Origin: Ulota crispa
Lineage: Eukaryota > Streptophyta > Bryopsida > Orthotrichales > Orthotrichaceae
Length of the DNA stretch: 64,000 nt
Direction of reading: 5' to 3'
Assembly (NCBI GenBank): GCA_963920765.1
Contig: OY987247.1
Span: 9,892,471-9,956,470 of the forward strand
Position 1 is the stretch's first letter. Each line of letters starts with the position of its first letter. The notes under the pieces were generated by a model, which ran no database searches, was not told the origin of the DNA, and saw only the letters and a program-made list of their open reading frames with translations. Below, piece after piece: positions 11,394 to 24,171 of this stretch. Both the position numbers and the translations under genes were made by a program.

Positions 11394-12927
11394 ATGAACT
11401 ATTGTTGAAGATTGCACGGGTTCTGAAGTTTTGTAAGGAGTGGATCAGAAGGGGCGGATGCTTTTGTTGATATCATTGAGTTTCGTTCTAATTTGTTGTT
11501 GAGTTGTTGCGTACGGGCTTGGAAGTCCATTGTCGAATGTGCTCATGATTTTGGGAGCAATCACTTTGGTGGATTTATGGTTCCTTAGTGAGCTCATTCA
11601 TGGTTCAAGGAGGAACATACTTGAAGGCCTATCGCCCATATATTAGAGTACTAACATTGCAAGAATTCCTGTTAAGTTCAGGTATTAGTTTTTCATTTCT
11701 AGCTTTAGAAAGTGATTTGTTACCCTTGGCCTGGAAATGGCTCATGGAAAGTGATCGTTGATCAATGTGCTTGGTTCACACCAGGCGTAGATGTACATAC
11801 GGCAGGTTTTCCCAGATACAGTACATTATCAGGATTGAAATGTGTCTTGCTTAACCCCAAACGCCGGGCCTATGACCGTGAGGTTTAAACTCCAGAATCT
11901 CCGTTCTGTACGGGCCATATTGCAATCAAACCCAGGCCAAACTGTTTCTTTTTTCTTACAAATTTTAGATTTAGAAAACTCGTATCAAATACAAAATAAG
12001 TTTGAAGCTTTTAAAGTTTTCACTATAGGTAAAAATTATAATTTGAAACATCGCGAAGTTGGCCAAATCTATGTGCCATACTCTAATTGGAAAATCAATA
12101 GCCTTCAGCATTAGGTCTGTAATTCAAATTGTAATATTATATTCTAGATTTGAAAAATTCCAAAAAATCAGGTTGGCATGAAATGAAATTTAATTAGGTT
12201 CATTACATCGGTTGTGCACAAATTCAGAAATTATTGTTTTCAGGATTAAATTTCAAAATCTTAAGTTAGGAAATAGAAATGGTGAAGTACATTAGAAAGG
12301 TATCTTCTCTTAGTAGTGCATACAGCATCTCATCTATGTGTGTAGAATTTTTAGTAGGTCGTCAATGTAGGGTTTTTCATTAGCAAGAATTGTGCACATA
12401 ATCATCCCAAATAGAATTTGGATGAGAAATCATTATTTTCTGTTCGTCTTAACACCACAAAAGGATGTCCTTGGCATTTAGGAATTAACCCTTGTGGCAT
12501 ATTAGAAATGCTTTTTCAGAGTCAATTCTTGACAAATTTTAAGCTAATTTTTTTGTGATCAATCATACTGAAGAAAAGCATGCAATTAACGTTTAGGTCA
12601 CAACTGCACATTCAACAACTTTGCACCTTTGATATTTCTGGAGAAAGATGTTTTGCAATTATGAAAGTATGTCAAGGGTATTTGTCCAATTCCTGAACAA
12701 CCAACTATTGAACCAAGGGCATCTTTACAATCATTGCAAATTCCAGAGATCATAAAAAGAAATCCTTTTATTAAGAAGGTGACTGGGTACAAAAAAATTC
12801 ACTTCTGTCTATTTGGTATGGGATTTGTAACATTAGTTCTTCAGCCATCACCAAATCCACTAGTCTCCCTGTCATCCCAACTCCCAAGCAATAAATATGC
12901 ACCTCAGATACGTAATCAAGGCTGAAT
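11394..12927. other. 3' flank of the methyltransferase gene and intergenic DNA
   Basis: The first 300 bp probably include the 3' UTR. The rest is AT-rich, and the 90-codon open frame at 11842 resembles nothing known. Confidence 0.5.
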
Positions 12928-13174
12928 AACGCGTTATTTGTTAAATTGGGAAAAAGCTTACATTTTGGGATTTTTGAAGGTTTAAGGAGGCCTCCTGAAA
13001 TTGAGCTCAGTGTTTTTTTTGGTACATGTGTCCAAGAGAAATTTGCCTGCAAAAACGTCTTAGTGGCTCAAACTGAATCTGATACCTTTGAATCTGGTTT
13101 AAGGTAACTTTTTGGATTTAAGGTGGAGTACAAAATGGTACCTCCATTTTTCCCAATTTAACGAATAACGCGTT
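12928..13174. mobile_element. Small TIR element, family A copy 1
   Basis: Ends are aacgcgttatttgttaaatt and its inverse, with the internal marker gtggagtacaaaatggtacc. Belongs to a family with copies at 18427, 19028, 19535, 20010, 23917 and 31593. Flanking duplications are not clear for this copy. Confidence 0.75.
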
Positions 13175-14166
13175 GGAATGCTGTTGGATGCTCTGTAAAC
13201 CTAGCCCCAAAGTAAACAAAACACTTTTCACCTTTTCTAATGGTGAGGAATTCGGCCAAACTATTCCATATGCCAGCAGAGTTGGAAATCTTTAAAGCCA
13301 ATTTCGAGGAGCTAGTACGAGCAAAGGCATGTATTCAACATGGCAAGGAAAGACCCCGGGGGAAAGGCATGATTGTATTCAAATTGGCAGAGAAGTGTTC
13401 CACCAATCACTTCCATATGAGTGGAAAAAAACATATGAGCCGAGCAAGAATGCGTTCTTATCAAAGACTTTTCACATGTTCTTAACATTCTCAGTGTTGT
13501 CATTATACCAAAGTTACAGGGCTGGAGTTTTACTGGAAAAAATTCATCGACTGTTTTCCGAAGCTGAGTTCCACCCTCACATGGAACTAAGTTTCAGATG
13601 TTACAACTGGTTTTAGCAAATTGCAAAATAATTGTGACCTTCCACAACGAAATTGAATTTTTTTCATTGAATGCAACCCAGTTCTCAGTCAACATAGTGT
13701 TCTCACTTCTTATTAACGCAGGTTTAGTCCTGAAGTCCCTATATCAAATCAAGCTACTGAAAGCCAAATGATATAAGACATCACCATACAATTATCACCA
13801 AACAACACTTCCACAACCAACTCTTTTCAATTTCCCGATTTGCATATGAATTCCATGTGTATGAACAGGGAACTTGACGGAGGAAAAAATCATAGAAGAA
13901 ATAGATAGAAATGTTTAACAACTCACGGGGAAAATGTGATTAATTCCTGAATCTGACAGACTGAAATTAACGAAAGTTTGCTTGAGTTTCTCTATTCCAC
14001 ACCAAAGTCGGCCAAGCATAGAAACCTGCTATCAAACACCGTCTGTGCTGCAGTAAGAGTTGATTATGAGGTAAACTGGTCACAGAATCTGCACTAAATT
14101 GTGTGCATGTGAGTCTCTCCGTGCAAGTGGAGGATTCTCACGTCCATAATATGCTCGGTTTCTAGA
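13175..14166. other. Intergenic DNA, includes probable 3' UTR of the GH3 gene
   Basis: The open frames at 13240 and 13329 show no recognisable domain. The part next to 14166 is probably GH3 3' UTR on the minus strand. Confidence 0.45.
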
Positions 14167-17100
14167 TCACAAGGCTGGAGCACCCATCTTCAACCCGAAT
14201 CCGAAGGGATACAGTGGATCATACTGCTCGTCGCCTACGTTCATAGGCAGCTGACCCACGCTCTTGAACCACGTCCGAGCCAAAGTCCCTTGGAACTCGT
14301 AATCCCCGAACAACACATCGGCTACACCATTCCCTTCCGAGCCCGGCAGCCACGCCGCGACGAACGCGACCACCGCTGGCACCCAAGGCTCTGCTACCAG
14401 GGGCCTGCCGGACACCATGACCACCATGCACGCCACGTCGGTGCAGACGTCGTTGATCATCTGCTGATGCGACGTCTCCAAAGCCAGGTCGTTGAGGTTG
14501 TCGCCCATGAACTCTGCGTAAGGCTGCTCTCCCACCACGATGATGGCGTAATTGTAGCCCATTCCTTTAGCAGCGCCCGGCTTTGGTGCCGCGTCGTACA
14601 CCACTTGGGTGGTAGGAGAAACGGCTTGCACGATTCCTTCCAAGATTGTGGTTCCTGAAAATCAACGTGTCAGCAGCCATCATCAAGTCAGTTTGAGTCT
14701 GGATGGACGAATTTGGAAAGACAAGCTGACTGTGCTAGATCTAGGAAGAGACATGCACATAGCTACCATCTGACCCTAGCTTTTTCCCTATCAGAAACGT
14801 CCAGCGATCTTTAAACTGGAGGATTTCTACCAAAAATTGTATACAGCTAAAGGACATGTGAATCTCACAGTGTTAAATTTATCTGAAAATTTTAGCTGTT
14901 TAGCAGTGTTTTCACCTAAAAGTGAAAATCATCTTTGGGATCACTGCAAACGTCCACACAGACAGAGTTCTGATTACGCTGGCTAGCGGTGGTACCTTTG
15001 GTGACATTGTTGCCGGGCTGGCCCTGCCAGGTGATGGTCCACCGGCCACACTACAGACCGATGTTGTGAGCATGAGCGCCCACAACGAGCACCTTAGCAG
15101 CGTCCTTGCTCAAGGGCAGCAGAGTCTGACCAAGAGGCTGACCCACTGCCTTGCTGTTCTTCAGCAGCACCAACGACTTGCGGACTGCTTCCCTGGCCAG
15201 CTCCCTATGAACCTGGATGCAGCCAACAACAAGCTAGCCTGTCAAAAAAGCCTAGCATGGTTGATTGAATTACTGGTCACAGTGTTTGAGAAATAAACGA
15301 GCTAGACATCAATAATTCTCAGAGGGAGGAGTAAACATACAGGTGCACCTAGGAAGGACTGGAGCGACTTGTCGGCGAAGGGCGCCTCGAACAAACCCAT
15401 CTGGAACTTCACTAGCAGGATGCGCGTCATAGAGTCATCGATCCTGGACATGGGGATCTTGTGCTCGGCCACCAGCGTCTTCACATCGGAGATAAAGGTG
15501 GTGTAGTTGTAGGGCACCATGACCTGTCCACACAGTTGTTGTAAAGAAGTGGCAGATTGCGATTGCCTCTTCTCCAAATGGAAACACGATCTAACACAAC
15601 TTGGCCTCTTTGCTTGATCAGGTCTCCTCGTGCTCATCAGTACAAGCTTCAGCACAGCCATAGTACCTTATTTTTTCATAATGAAGATAATACCTCACCG
15701 TTTCCATTTTATATCACTGAAACTTACCCCTTCGACGGATGAACATTCTTAGATTGAGCTAGTAAGGTTACCATGTCAATGCCAGCGTTGATTGCCAGCT
15801 CGACTGAGTTCACGCACCCCGGGCCCTGAGGGTTTAGGAAACCGCGACTGTCTTCGATGCGGTCGACGCCAAAGGAGTTGGAGACGACGAAGCCCTTGAA
15901 TCCCAGCTGCCCCTTGAGCAGGTCGGTGAGCAAGGCCTTGTTGGCGTGCATCTTCACCCCATTCCAGCTGCTGAAGGCCACCATGACTGTGGACACGCCT
16001 TTCTTGATGGCTTCCACGTAGCCCCTCATATGGATGCTCTTCAGGCTGTCCAAGTCCATCACCGTGTTGTTGGCGTCCACCCCTGCGACCGTGCCACCGT
16101 CTCCAACGAAGGCAGTCGCGCACGCTGCCACCTTCCGACTGCACGGATACGACAACCAACGTCAGGATGTTCATCACCACAGCATGCATTGAAAAGCTCG
16201 ATGCAAAATGGTTGATTAATGGGGCTTATCAAGTACTGTTCAATACATCACAGGAACCCTCTTGGCGATATATTTTTGTTGCATGGAACAACATCCAGAA
16301 AACACCGAAAAGAAGCATGCTGACAGGGTTCAGGTTCAGGCTGTCGGTTCTTTCAACATAACAGAGACGAGCTTAACACCATGTTCATGGTAATGGTAAT
16401 GACTAATGAGGCTGGAGCTTGTACCTGTTTTGCACGTAAGGGCCGTCCCAGCCAGTCGGGGCCACGCCTTGCAGACCATCAATGATGGTGGTCATGCTGC
16501 GCACCACTTCAGGGTCCTCGCTGTAGCTCTGGTAGCAGTTGCCCCATCGCTGATCCCGACACACAGCCACGCTCGGTTCGAACACGTACTGGATGCCCGT
16601 AGCTCGCACTTCCAGAGCTGTTGCAGCCCCAATCCTCTCCAGAAGCGCAGGCTCCCTGCCACAATCAATCAATCAATCAGTGAATGTCACGCATCATTCC
16701 AAAAGTGCGATACATTACTCGAATTACTGAAATTAAAGCAAGTGCACTTTCCGTGCCTCGCAAGCTAGTAAAGAGTAGGGCAAGGGGTGGTACCTGGTGC
16801 AGCCAAGGCCGACGCTGTGGGGGAAGATGGTGGCCCCACACACATTGTTGTGACCGTGCATGGCATCGATGCCGTACATCTCCGGGATGCCCAGCCGCGT
16901 CGACAGAGCGCTCATCTGAAAAGAGTCCGTCATGGCAACCCAGTGCGCCGCTGTGGCGTTGGGCGCAGGGCCACTGCCGCCGCCGCTCAGAACACTGCCT
17001 GCAAGCAAAAGAATGCAACCACAGGCCACAGTCTAGCACAGTTAGAGAAGCTCCTCCCAGAAGATGGAACAATCATGAGACTACGGAAATTAAAGAGCAA

Positions 17101-17688
17101 GCTTTCTACAACGAAAGAAAGAAGTCTACTGAATAAGCAAGTAAGACCATCACTTGAGAGCGCAGGGAGCCTCCTGATCACAACTTCTTACAGGAACTAT
17201 TCGCACAGCCATTCCTCTCACTAGTATGCAAGTCTCTCAAGTTTCTAGCTACACTGGCTTCCAACAACTGCCAAAGTACCGGGCAAAGTACTCGTACCGA
17301 TTGTGTATGTGGTGAGGGTGGCGCCCTCGCTGACGCTGCGCTCTATTTGGGTCATCTGGCCGATCTTCTCGTCAAGGGTCATGCCAGCTAGGAGGTCCGC
17401 CACCCGAACGTCCACCTGCTGGGTTGCATCCTTGTACACCGGGAGCCCGACCGGGAGCCCGGCAGCAAGTTTCCTCGTCCCTGCTTTTTGGGTATACATG
17501 ATTGTTGGCTCATCAAGCCGATGATCGCCCCGCTTGACAATGAAGACGAAAGCTCCACTGAGAAACACCAGCACCAGCACCACGGAAAGGAGCTTCGTCA
17601 CCACATGAAACGTGCTCGCACTTTTGGCAAGCACATTCAGCAGCTGCACCCGCCGCTCCCGGGCTTCCTGGGTTTCTTCCACGGACAT
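14167..17688 (-). pseudogene. GH3 exo-beta-glucosidase/glucanase, disabled (nucleophile lost, in-frame TAG)
   Basis: Exons on the minus strand: 17688-17298, 16998-16794, 16655-16425, 16138-15772, 15523-15341, 15212-14996, 14654-14167. All introns are GT-AG and the frame is continuous over 693 residues, except for TAG at codon 513 (15053-15051) where plant relatives have Gln (GL*CGRWTITWQG). The family removes glucose from cell-wall glucans. Here a hydrophobic stretch at about residues 33-51 followed by KRG suggests a signal anchor. Family motifs include [57 protein letters not shown] and WFKSVGQLPMNVG. Active-site changes relative to barley ExoI-type enzymes: the nucleophile motif SDW is SNS (Asn363), the Lys-His pair before FVGDGG is Thr-Ala (284-285), and WGRCYE is WGNCYQ. 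The presumed acid/base Glu is kept (PYAEFMGDN, Glu579). Length and splice sites look normal, so decay is probably recent. Confidence 0.87.
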
Positions 17689-18426
17689 CGCTCGAGACCT
17701 GATGTTATCAAGGTCCGGCGCTCGTCACAATCGGCCATGGCCTGCACACAAATCCATCCAAAGCCACTTGCTGAGTTAGTTGACATCGATAATGCTGGGG
17801 ATGCACATGTATGTCAATTACATGGTTTGCACGTCGAAAAGAAGAGAATTCCAAGACTGCAAACATCTGAAACAACTCAAAGAAAAGCATGCAGGACTTC
17901 GGCTAGATTGTTATTATACTCCACCACGTCTATCGTTCACAGAAGCTGGTTACGAAAAAGCAAGCATATGGGAGAGCACTCACTCACTGCTATGCTGGGA
18001 GAGAGAGAGACTGCGTTGACGACGAAAAGCACTAGAGGAGGGATGAGAGCAGAGAGAGATGCAGCTGAGAGAGAGAGGGAGAGAAAGATGGGAATGTGAG
18101 GCAAGAGGGGGAGGCTTTTATGGTGGCATTCCTGGACCTACACCCTCTCCGCGAGAAGGCCCAGTCAAATCAAGACTCACAATGGAAGAGCTATTCCAAG
18201 GTGCGTTGGATTTCTTTTTTTAATTTGTAAAAATGTCAGTTTTAGTGATGCGTTTATGAGTCAATATAATTACATTACATGTATGCTTACGGAGATCAAG
18301 CTACAGTTTAGAGAGTAGGACCGATATATTGTTTTCGTTTGGGGTTTGGGAAATCTTACCATTTTCTTGACCAAGTAATCACAATCTTCTTTTCGGAATG
18401 AAGGATTATTTCCTGATATAGCTGTA
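17689..18426 (-). promoter_or_regulatory. Upstream region of the GH3 gene with GA/CT-rich tract
   Basis: A GA-rich block at about 17997-18095 on the plus strand is CT-rich in the gene's direction, as often seen near plant transcription starts. No TATA box was confidently placed. The 203-codon plus-strand frame over this area overlaps GH3 exon 1 antisense and is not supported. Confidence 0.4.
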
Positions 18427-18669
18427 AACACCATATTCATGAATTTGGGAAAAACAGGTGTTCTCAACTTGTACTCCCCCTCACACCCAAAAAGTTAGAT
18501 TCAGTTTGATCCACTAAGAAATTTTCCCTCGCAAATCCCTCCTGTCAGATGAGTACAAATGTACCCAAAAAAATGCTGAGCTTGGTTTGCGGAGATCACC
18601 TCAAACTTCTGAAAGCCAGTCTGAAAGTCCCAAAATGTACCATTTTCCCAAATTAATAAATATGGTGTT
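18427..18669. mobile_element. Small TIR element, family A copy 2
   Basis: Ends aacaccatattcatgaattt and inverse (aaattaataaatatggtgtt). Flanked by tgta on both sides (18423-18426, 18670-18673). Confidence 0.8.
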
Positions 18670-19027
18670 TGTAGTACTGTAGGCTCTGTAGCAACCATTT
18701 GTGATTAGTTGATAGTAACCAAGCTCTGCCTATAGGTACTTCACGTTTGTGTTACACCTGCTATAGCCTATAAATCATTTATATGGTATGGGACTATGGG
18801 TCAAGTTAAATGCCAATTTTTTTTCATTTTGGAAGGTGATTTTGGTGAACATTACTTAATCTCAACTTTTTTACATAAAGGTACGAAACAAGAAACTGCT
18901 GATTGAAAGAAATATGAGTTTACTTATTACACGTGTGGCAATGACACCATCTAATAAAGTTTTCTTCCATTTTCAACCAGCAAGGGAAATGTATACTATT
19001 TCATAGTTATTTACATGAATAGCTGAG
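18670..19027. other. Spacer between family A copies
   Basis: AT-rich, nothing recognised. Confidence 0.5.
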
Positions 19028-19306
19028 AACGCCATATTCATCAAATTGGGAAATCCAGATTTTCAAGTTGTACTTCACCTTAAACCTAGTGTTTCTCCTT
19101 AATCCATTTAAAGGCCAAAATTCAAAGGTATCAGATTTGGTTTTAGCTACTAAGATTTTGTCCCTTGCAAATTCCTCCTCTCAAGTGAGGATATGTGTAC
19201 CCAAAAAAAATGTTGCTAAAATCTAGAGCTCGGTTTAAGGTAATCACCTTGAACCTAGTTTATTCCCAAAATGGGCTTTTCTTCCCAAATTAACAAATGT
19301 GGCGTT
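19028..19306. mobile_element. Small TIR element, family A copy 3
   Basis: Ends aacgccatattcatcaaatt and inverse. Flanked by tgag on both sides (19024-19027, 19307-19310). Confidence 0.8.
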
Positions 19307-19534
19307 TGAGTAAATTTATGACATTACCAAGCAATAATAACTCACATAAATAAGACCTTTGTGGTAGTGAGTCATTGAGTCTAGTGATAATGGTGTTATA
19401 CAAATGGTATTACTTTACACATTTCATAAATATTCTAATTTCATCATAAGACCCTACAATTTAGTTTTCTCTTTTTTACTTCTAGATTTGAATTTATCTT
19501 TTAAAGTATAAGGGCTACCAAATAAATTTCTTCA

Positions 19535-19769
19535 AACGTTGTATTCATTAATTTGGGAAAATGATAGGTACATTTTGTACCTCACTTGAATCCAAAATAG
19601 CCACCTTAATTTGAATTTAGTTGGTCACATGAATCCTAGTTAATGAACTCTGTCCAAAATTTCCGAAGTCAATGAACTTTTTGTCCAAAAAGAGCATATT
19701 TTTGGAAGATATATATCTCATTTCATTGAAAAACAGGCAATAGACTCCCAAATCAATGAATATGGCGTT
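19535..19769. mobile_element. Small TIR element, family A copy 4
   Basis: Ends aacgttgtattcattaattt and inverse ...atggcgtt. Flanks do not match, and a lone right-end-like sequence (ccaaattaatgaataacgca) follows at about 19811-19834, so this area is rearranged. Confidence 0.65.
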
Positions 19770-20009
19770 CTTTGAATTAAAAAGCTAGAAGTCTCAAGTT
19801 GTATGTTCATTCCCAAATTAATGAATAACGCATTCTCAGCTATAGATCAAACTTCCTCAAGTTGTACTACGGTAACATTAGCAATCCTTACCCAACAAGG
19901 TAAATTTAGACAACCATAAACTCATTCAAGATCCCCTATAAAAACGTTTCATGTCATTGCATGATGCAAAAGCACAAACAAACACACATTACTTTGTTCA
20001 CCTCCTACT

Positions 20010-20258
20010 AACGTCATATTTGTTAATTTGGATCAAAACGGTTGTTTTGGGACTTTTGAAATTTTGGGAAAAAATTGGGGTGATCACCCCAAACCAAGCC
20101 CCTTTGGTACACGTGTCCTCACCTGAGAGGAGGAATTTGTGAGGGAAAAAATCTTAATGACTCATATACTTTTGAATCTGGTTTGAGGTGACTAATTTGG
20201 ATTGAGGTGGAGTACAAAATGGTACCTTTGTTTTTCCCAAATAAACGAATATGACGTT
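20010..20258. mobile_element. Small TIR element, family A copy 5
   Basis: Ends aacgtcatatttgttaattt and inverse ...atatgacgtt, with the internal marker gtggagtacaaaatggtacc. No clear flanking duplication. Confidence 0.75.
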
Positions 20259-22099
20259 GGGAAATTGATATAGGAAACTAGATTTTGCACATTATTATAC
20301 ACAACCAAAATCTAGTCTCTCTTTATACTTGATAGTCTGATCTCGAGTTAATTGGAGGGTTAAAGCCACAATCTTGAAGGTGGGGGAAACAAAATACTTG
20401 AGGTTGTAGCAAAAGGAAATACTGGAACTTCCTGCGTAAAAACTCACATGCCATACCTTCTGCCATATCACCCTAATGATCTTCTTTCTCAGCAGTTAGA
20501 AGGCACGGCTAGCCAACCCAGATGACTCAAGGCCACCATAACCTGTGAGGCTGTGACTTCCAATACCACAAGCACTCCTCCATGTGCTCATTGCTCAATG
20601 ACATCTGCTTGGATCATCGCATGTTTTCGAGAAACCGGCTCGAGTTGCAATGAAGTGAATTGAATCTTGCTGTGGAGCAGAAAGTACACATGTGCTCGTA
20701 ATGATCGTGGAACGGCTAGAACGCCGCCTTGCATTGTCGACAAGCTCTGCTCCTGAAAGATGAACAGGAGCTTGATTTTTGCTGGTAGAGCCGCATGCAT
20801 GAAGTCGAGGAACACCTCACCCTCAGCATCGTTCACCACTAACAGAAGGAGCAGGTAAACTCGACGTCTCTGACTGTGCAAGCAAGCCCGGACCTTGGAT
20901 TCAAAGCTTATGCAATTCAAGGGGATATATTGAGACTCGAACTGAGCCGATCTGATGGATGCCAGACAAGCTAATCTTTTCTTGCATTAGTCCTGAGTGA
21001 AGCTTGGCCATTGCTGATAGTGGCTCTCACTGGTGTTATCATGACAATCATGCTTCGACATGACCGACGTCCAGCAACCCGTACTCTGACCCACTTGAGG
21101 CCATAGCAGTGCAGCAGGTATCCATTGACAAGACCTCAAGGCATGGAAACAGTGAGCAAGAGCTGGGAGTTTCAGGGGAGAGATGACATCCAGCTAATCC
21201 CAAACTCTTCTCGATTAAGGCCAGTTGCAGCCTAGTATGCAGTTGCAAGTGGTCAACTTGACTATTTCAATAGAAATGTGCGCAAGGTCTTATCAACTCT
21301 GTGGCACTTCCTATGAAATGTCTACACAGCGCTATTGTACAAACCCTTGCCTTGATAGCAAGTTTCTCTGAGCCAGCCAGCTGTGAGCCTTGGGCTACTT
21401 CAATCTTGTCACTCACTAATGCTATCAAGTGGATTTGAGGGAAAAATAGAAGCAATGAACTTACAATCTAAGTTTTTTTATTATATATCGTGGTATAGCA
21501 AAGTTGGTTGTAGCAAAGTTGGTGTTCATCTATACTAACTGACCATGAAATGGTCTTTTAACCCCTAAGGTAAAGGATGGCTGCCTTTATTTTGTCAAAA
21601 GACACTTAAAATTGTCATTTCTATGATAAAGAGTAAATAAGTTTGAAAATTTGGTCTGTTTGCATATCTAAGTATCTAATCATAGGGTCTTGTATTAGAC
21701 TAGTATAACAATGTGTAAGAAAATTTTGAAAAACTTTAACAACACAGATTGCAAGATATGTGTGTTCAAAGTGTAAAAAAACCTTTCTTGCACCTTGCAT
21801 GAGTGCATGATTAGATTATTTGACTTTGAACTTTTTTAACTTAAAATTATTGCATCATAAAGTTTGGAGATTTATTTTTTTATGGTGGAAAATTGAGTTG
21901 GGAGTCTTTGGAAAAAATTTAAAACAAAAAATACCTAATTTTCATTCTTAAAAAAATATTTGGTAGAAAAACATATGAGATTGAACAAAAACGTAAATTG
22001 TTAATAACCCTTCAATGAAATTGAAACACCATAATTCCAATGGTGAGACTGTCCTAGAAAGCAAACTTCACCCTTTTTAACAATTTTTTTGAAAAAATG
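20259..22099. other. Intergenic DNA with a GC-richer island, function unknown
   Basis: About 20430-21460 is visibly GC-richer than its surroundings and has minus-strand open frames (20588-20920, 110 codons; 21048-21248; 21267-21455). I do not recognise a domain in them and could not chain them by splicing. It may be an eroded gene. The remainder is AT-rich. Confidence 0.35.
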
Positions 22100-23010
22100 T
22101 TAACCCTTGAAGGACCACACAACCATATTTTGGTTGCAAGGAGTGGTTTTTGGCTTATAGATTGAAATCACTCAATAATTTGGAATTTGGCCTTGAAGAA
22201 CGCATGTGATCACAAGATTTTTGCATCCACCTAAAAAAAATAATGGAATTGGGTATGTGAGTTGACAAATAATGGTGTTTATATAGCTTGGCTTCAAACA
22301 TATCCATTTTTTTGTCACAAATGGATCAAAGCAACAATACGACACATCAAATATGCAAAAGGAATGCCAAATTTCAAATGCACAATCCTAAAAAAATTCA
22401 AATTGCTTAAGAACTACACTTGTATTGTTTTCCTATACGGTGCAATATAATTGTAGTATTTGAAGATCTATTGAAATGGTGTTGTTGTTTCAACTTTAAA
22501 ATATATCATCCTACATCTAAGGCCAATTCTTGATTGTTTTCACCAATCATATTTTTCATAACAATTATCAAAAAATTTGTACAACCATATTTTGGTAGCA
22601 AAGAAAGTAGGATTTTTTACCCTTTTTGTCCACCTAGCTACACTTTGTGATTGCCAATTTTGTCTAGTTTGTGTGAAACTAGTTTTTTTGGAAAGGTGGG
22701 AAACCCAACTTCCTAGAAATGTAAGGCTCTTCTCAATCAAAGCTTGTGTGAAGTGTTAACATTCAAAACCACACAAGCATGAAACACTAAAGATTTTCAC
22801 ATACACTCAAATACTCAACCATTATAACATTTCACCTCCAACGGTAGATTTAGTTGAAATTTTGATGCATTACAACAAACAAGGTTTCATTTACATTCAT
22901 ACGGTTGGATTATTCAAATTGAGTCCATATTTGATTCAATTGCACATCTAAGCTTACAACCCTTGTTTTTAGTGGATTTTGTAAAAATGGGTATGGTCCT
23001 TAACCCCTAA
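22100..23010 (+). repeat. Dispersed ~0.9-kb repeat R2, copy 1
   Basis: It begins ttaacccttgaaggaccaca and ends near tatggtccttaacccctaa. It matches 40488-41404 in inverted orientation along its whole length, with moderate divergence. The short frame at 22262-22450 has a counterpart in the other copy (shared KFKLLK core). Confidence 0.75.
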
Positions 23011-23916
23011 GCATTACAAACAAAACAAGGTCCAAACAAGTGTGGAAGAGCATTTTAAAAATAACTAGGAGTGTAAACCATAACTGAAAAATTCGCTGTA
23101 GAGATTTGTTGGTAACCTACTAACCTCCTAACAAATGTAAATCTATAATTTTTTGTGGAGATCTATTGTATGGATGCAAAGATCATAAGGTTTGATTACT
23201 AGGCTATTCTAGGAATCCAAATCTAGCAAACATCCTCTGTGACGCTTAGAAAGTTGGGGGTTAAAGGATTAAACTTGCATTTAAAAATGAACTTTATAAG
23301 TTGTTTTAAAAGAAAGATGCTTACATTGCCCAAAAAACAAGATTGTCCATTACTTTCTCATAACTAGTCCAAATGGAATGAATCAAAGCTTCAAATGTAG
23401 AAAAATATATAATATATGAGAATTAAAAATAAATTAAAATAAATCATGTTTTTGTATAAAAAATTTTGCTGCCTAGTCTCCTCAAATTTGTGCTTATTTG
23501 GGCATAACTTTTGTTCCTAGACATAGATTAGAATAAAAATTACATTCCCCAAAATTTAATTTATTTTTATTTCTTCATAAAAAGTTTCAAAAAATCAAGA
23601 CAAAGACAAAAATTGAGGCCTTAATACCTACCCAAAATCCCATATGTCCTGCGAAGGAACAATTGTCCTTGAGGGGTTAATCTCTAAAGCCCTACAATTT
23701 CATTTTGGTTTCAATACTACCAAAAGTTATATCCTCAAAAGGCACCTGTTTTGTGATTCAAGTCTATTTTTGAGTACATTTATTGCATATTTGACCACAA
23801 AATAATAGAATCTCAAAACGTACTTGTTTTGTACTGTACAAGTTTTCATAGACCCTAGCATAGATCTTAGATACTTGTTATTGACAAAATTAGAGCATCC
23901 ATACTTCAAAGCTGAG
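23011..23916. other. AT-rich intergenic DNA, nothing recognised
   Basis: No coding signal seen. Confidence 0.5.
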
Positions 23917-24171
23917 AACGCGATATTCATTAATTCAAAAAAAAGCTTACATAGTGGGACTTTTGAAGTTTTCATTTTTAAGAATTTTTAGGTGATTTAG
24001 AATGAATATTATGATGATTTTTTCAAGACCTTACATCAATGATGAAATATCTTATAGGAATTGTCAAAAAAACTCACTTCAAATCATCAAATATCCTCAC
24101 AAATGTAAAATATAGTATTCTCAAAACATATTTTGGGAAAGTTGTTTTCCCAATTTAATGAATAATATATT
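23917..24171. mobile_element. Small TIR element, family A copy 6
   Basis: Left end aacgcgatattcattaattc; right end degenerate (caatttaatgaataatatat). Flanked by tgag on both sides (23913-23916, 24172-24175). Confidence 0.65.

Noticed and set aside
17488..18099. 203-codon plus-strand open frame
   Set aside because: Lies antisense to GH3 exon 1 and its upstream region, has low-complexity His/Arg-rich translation and no domain. It is a shadow of a GC-rich coding exon.
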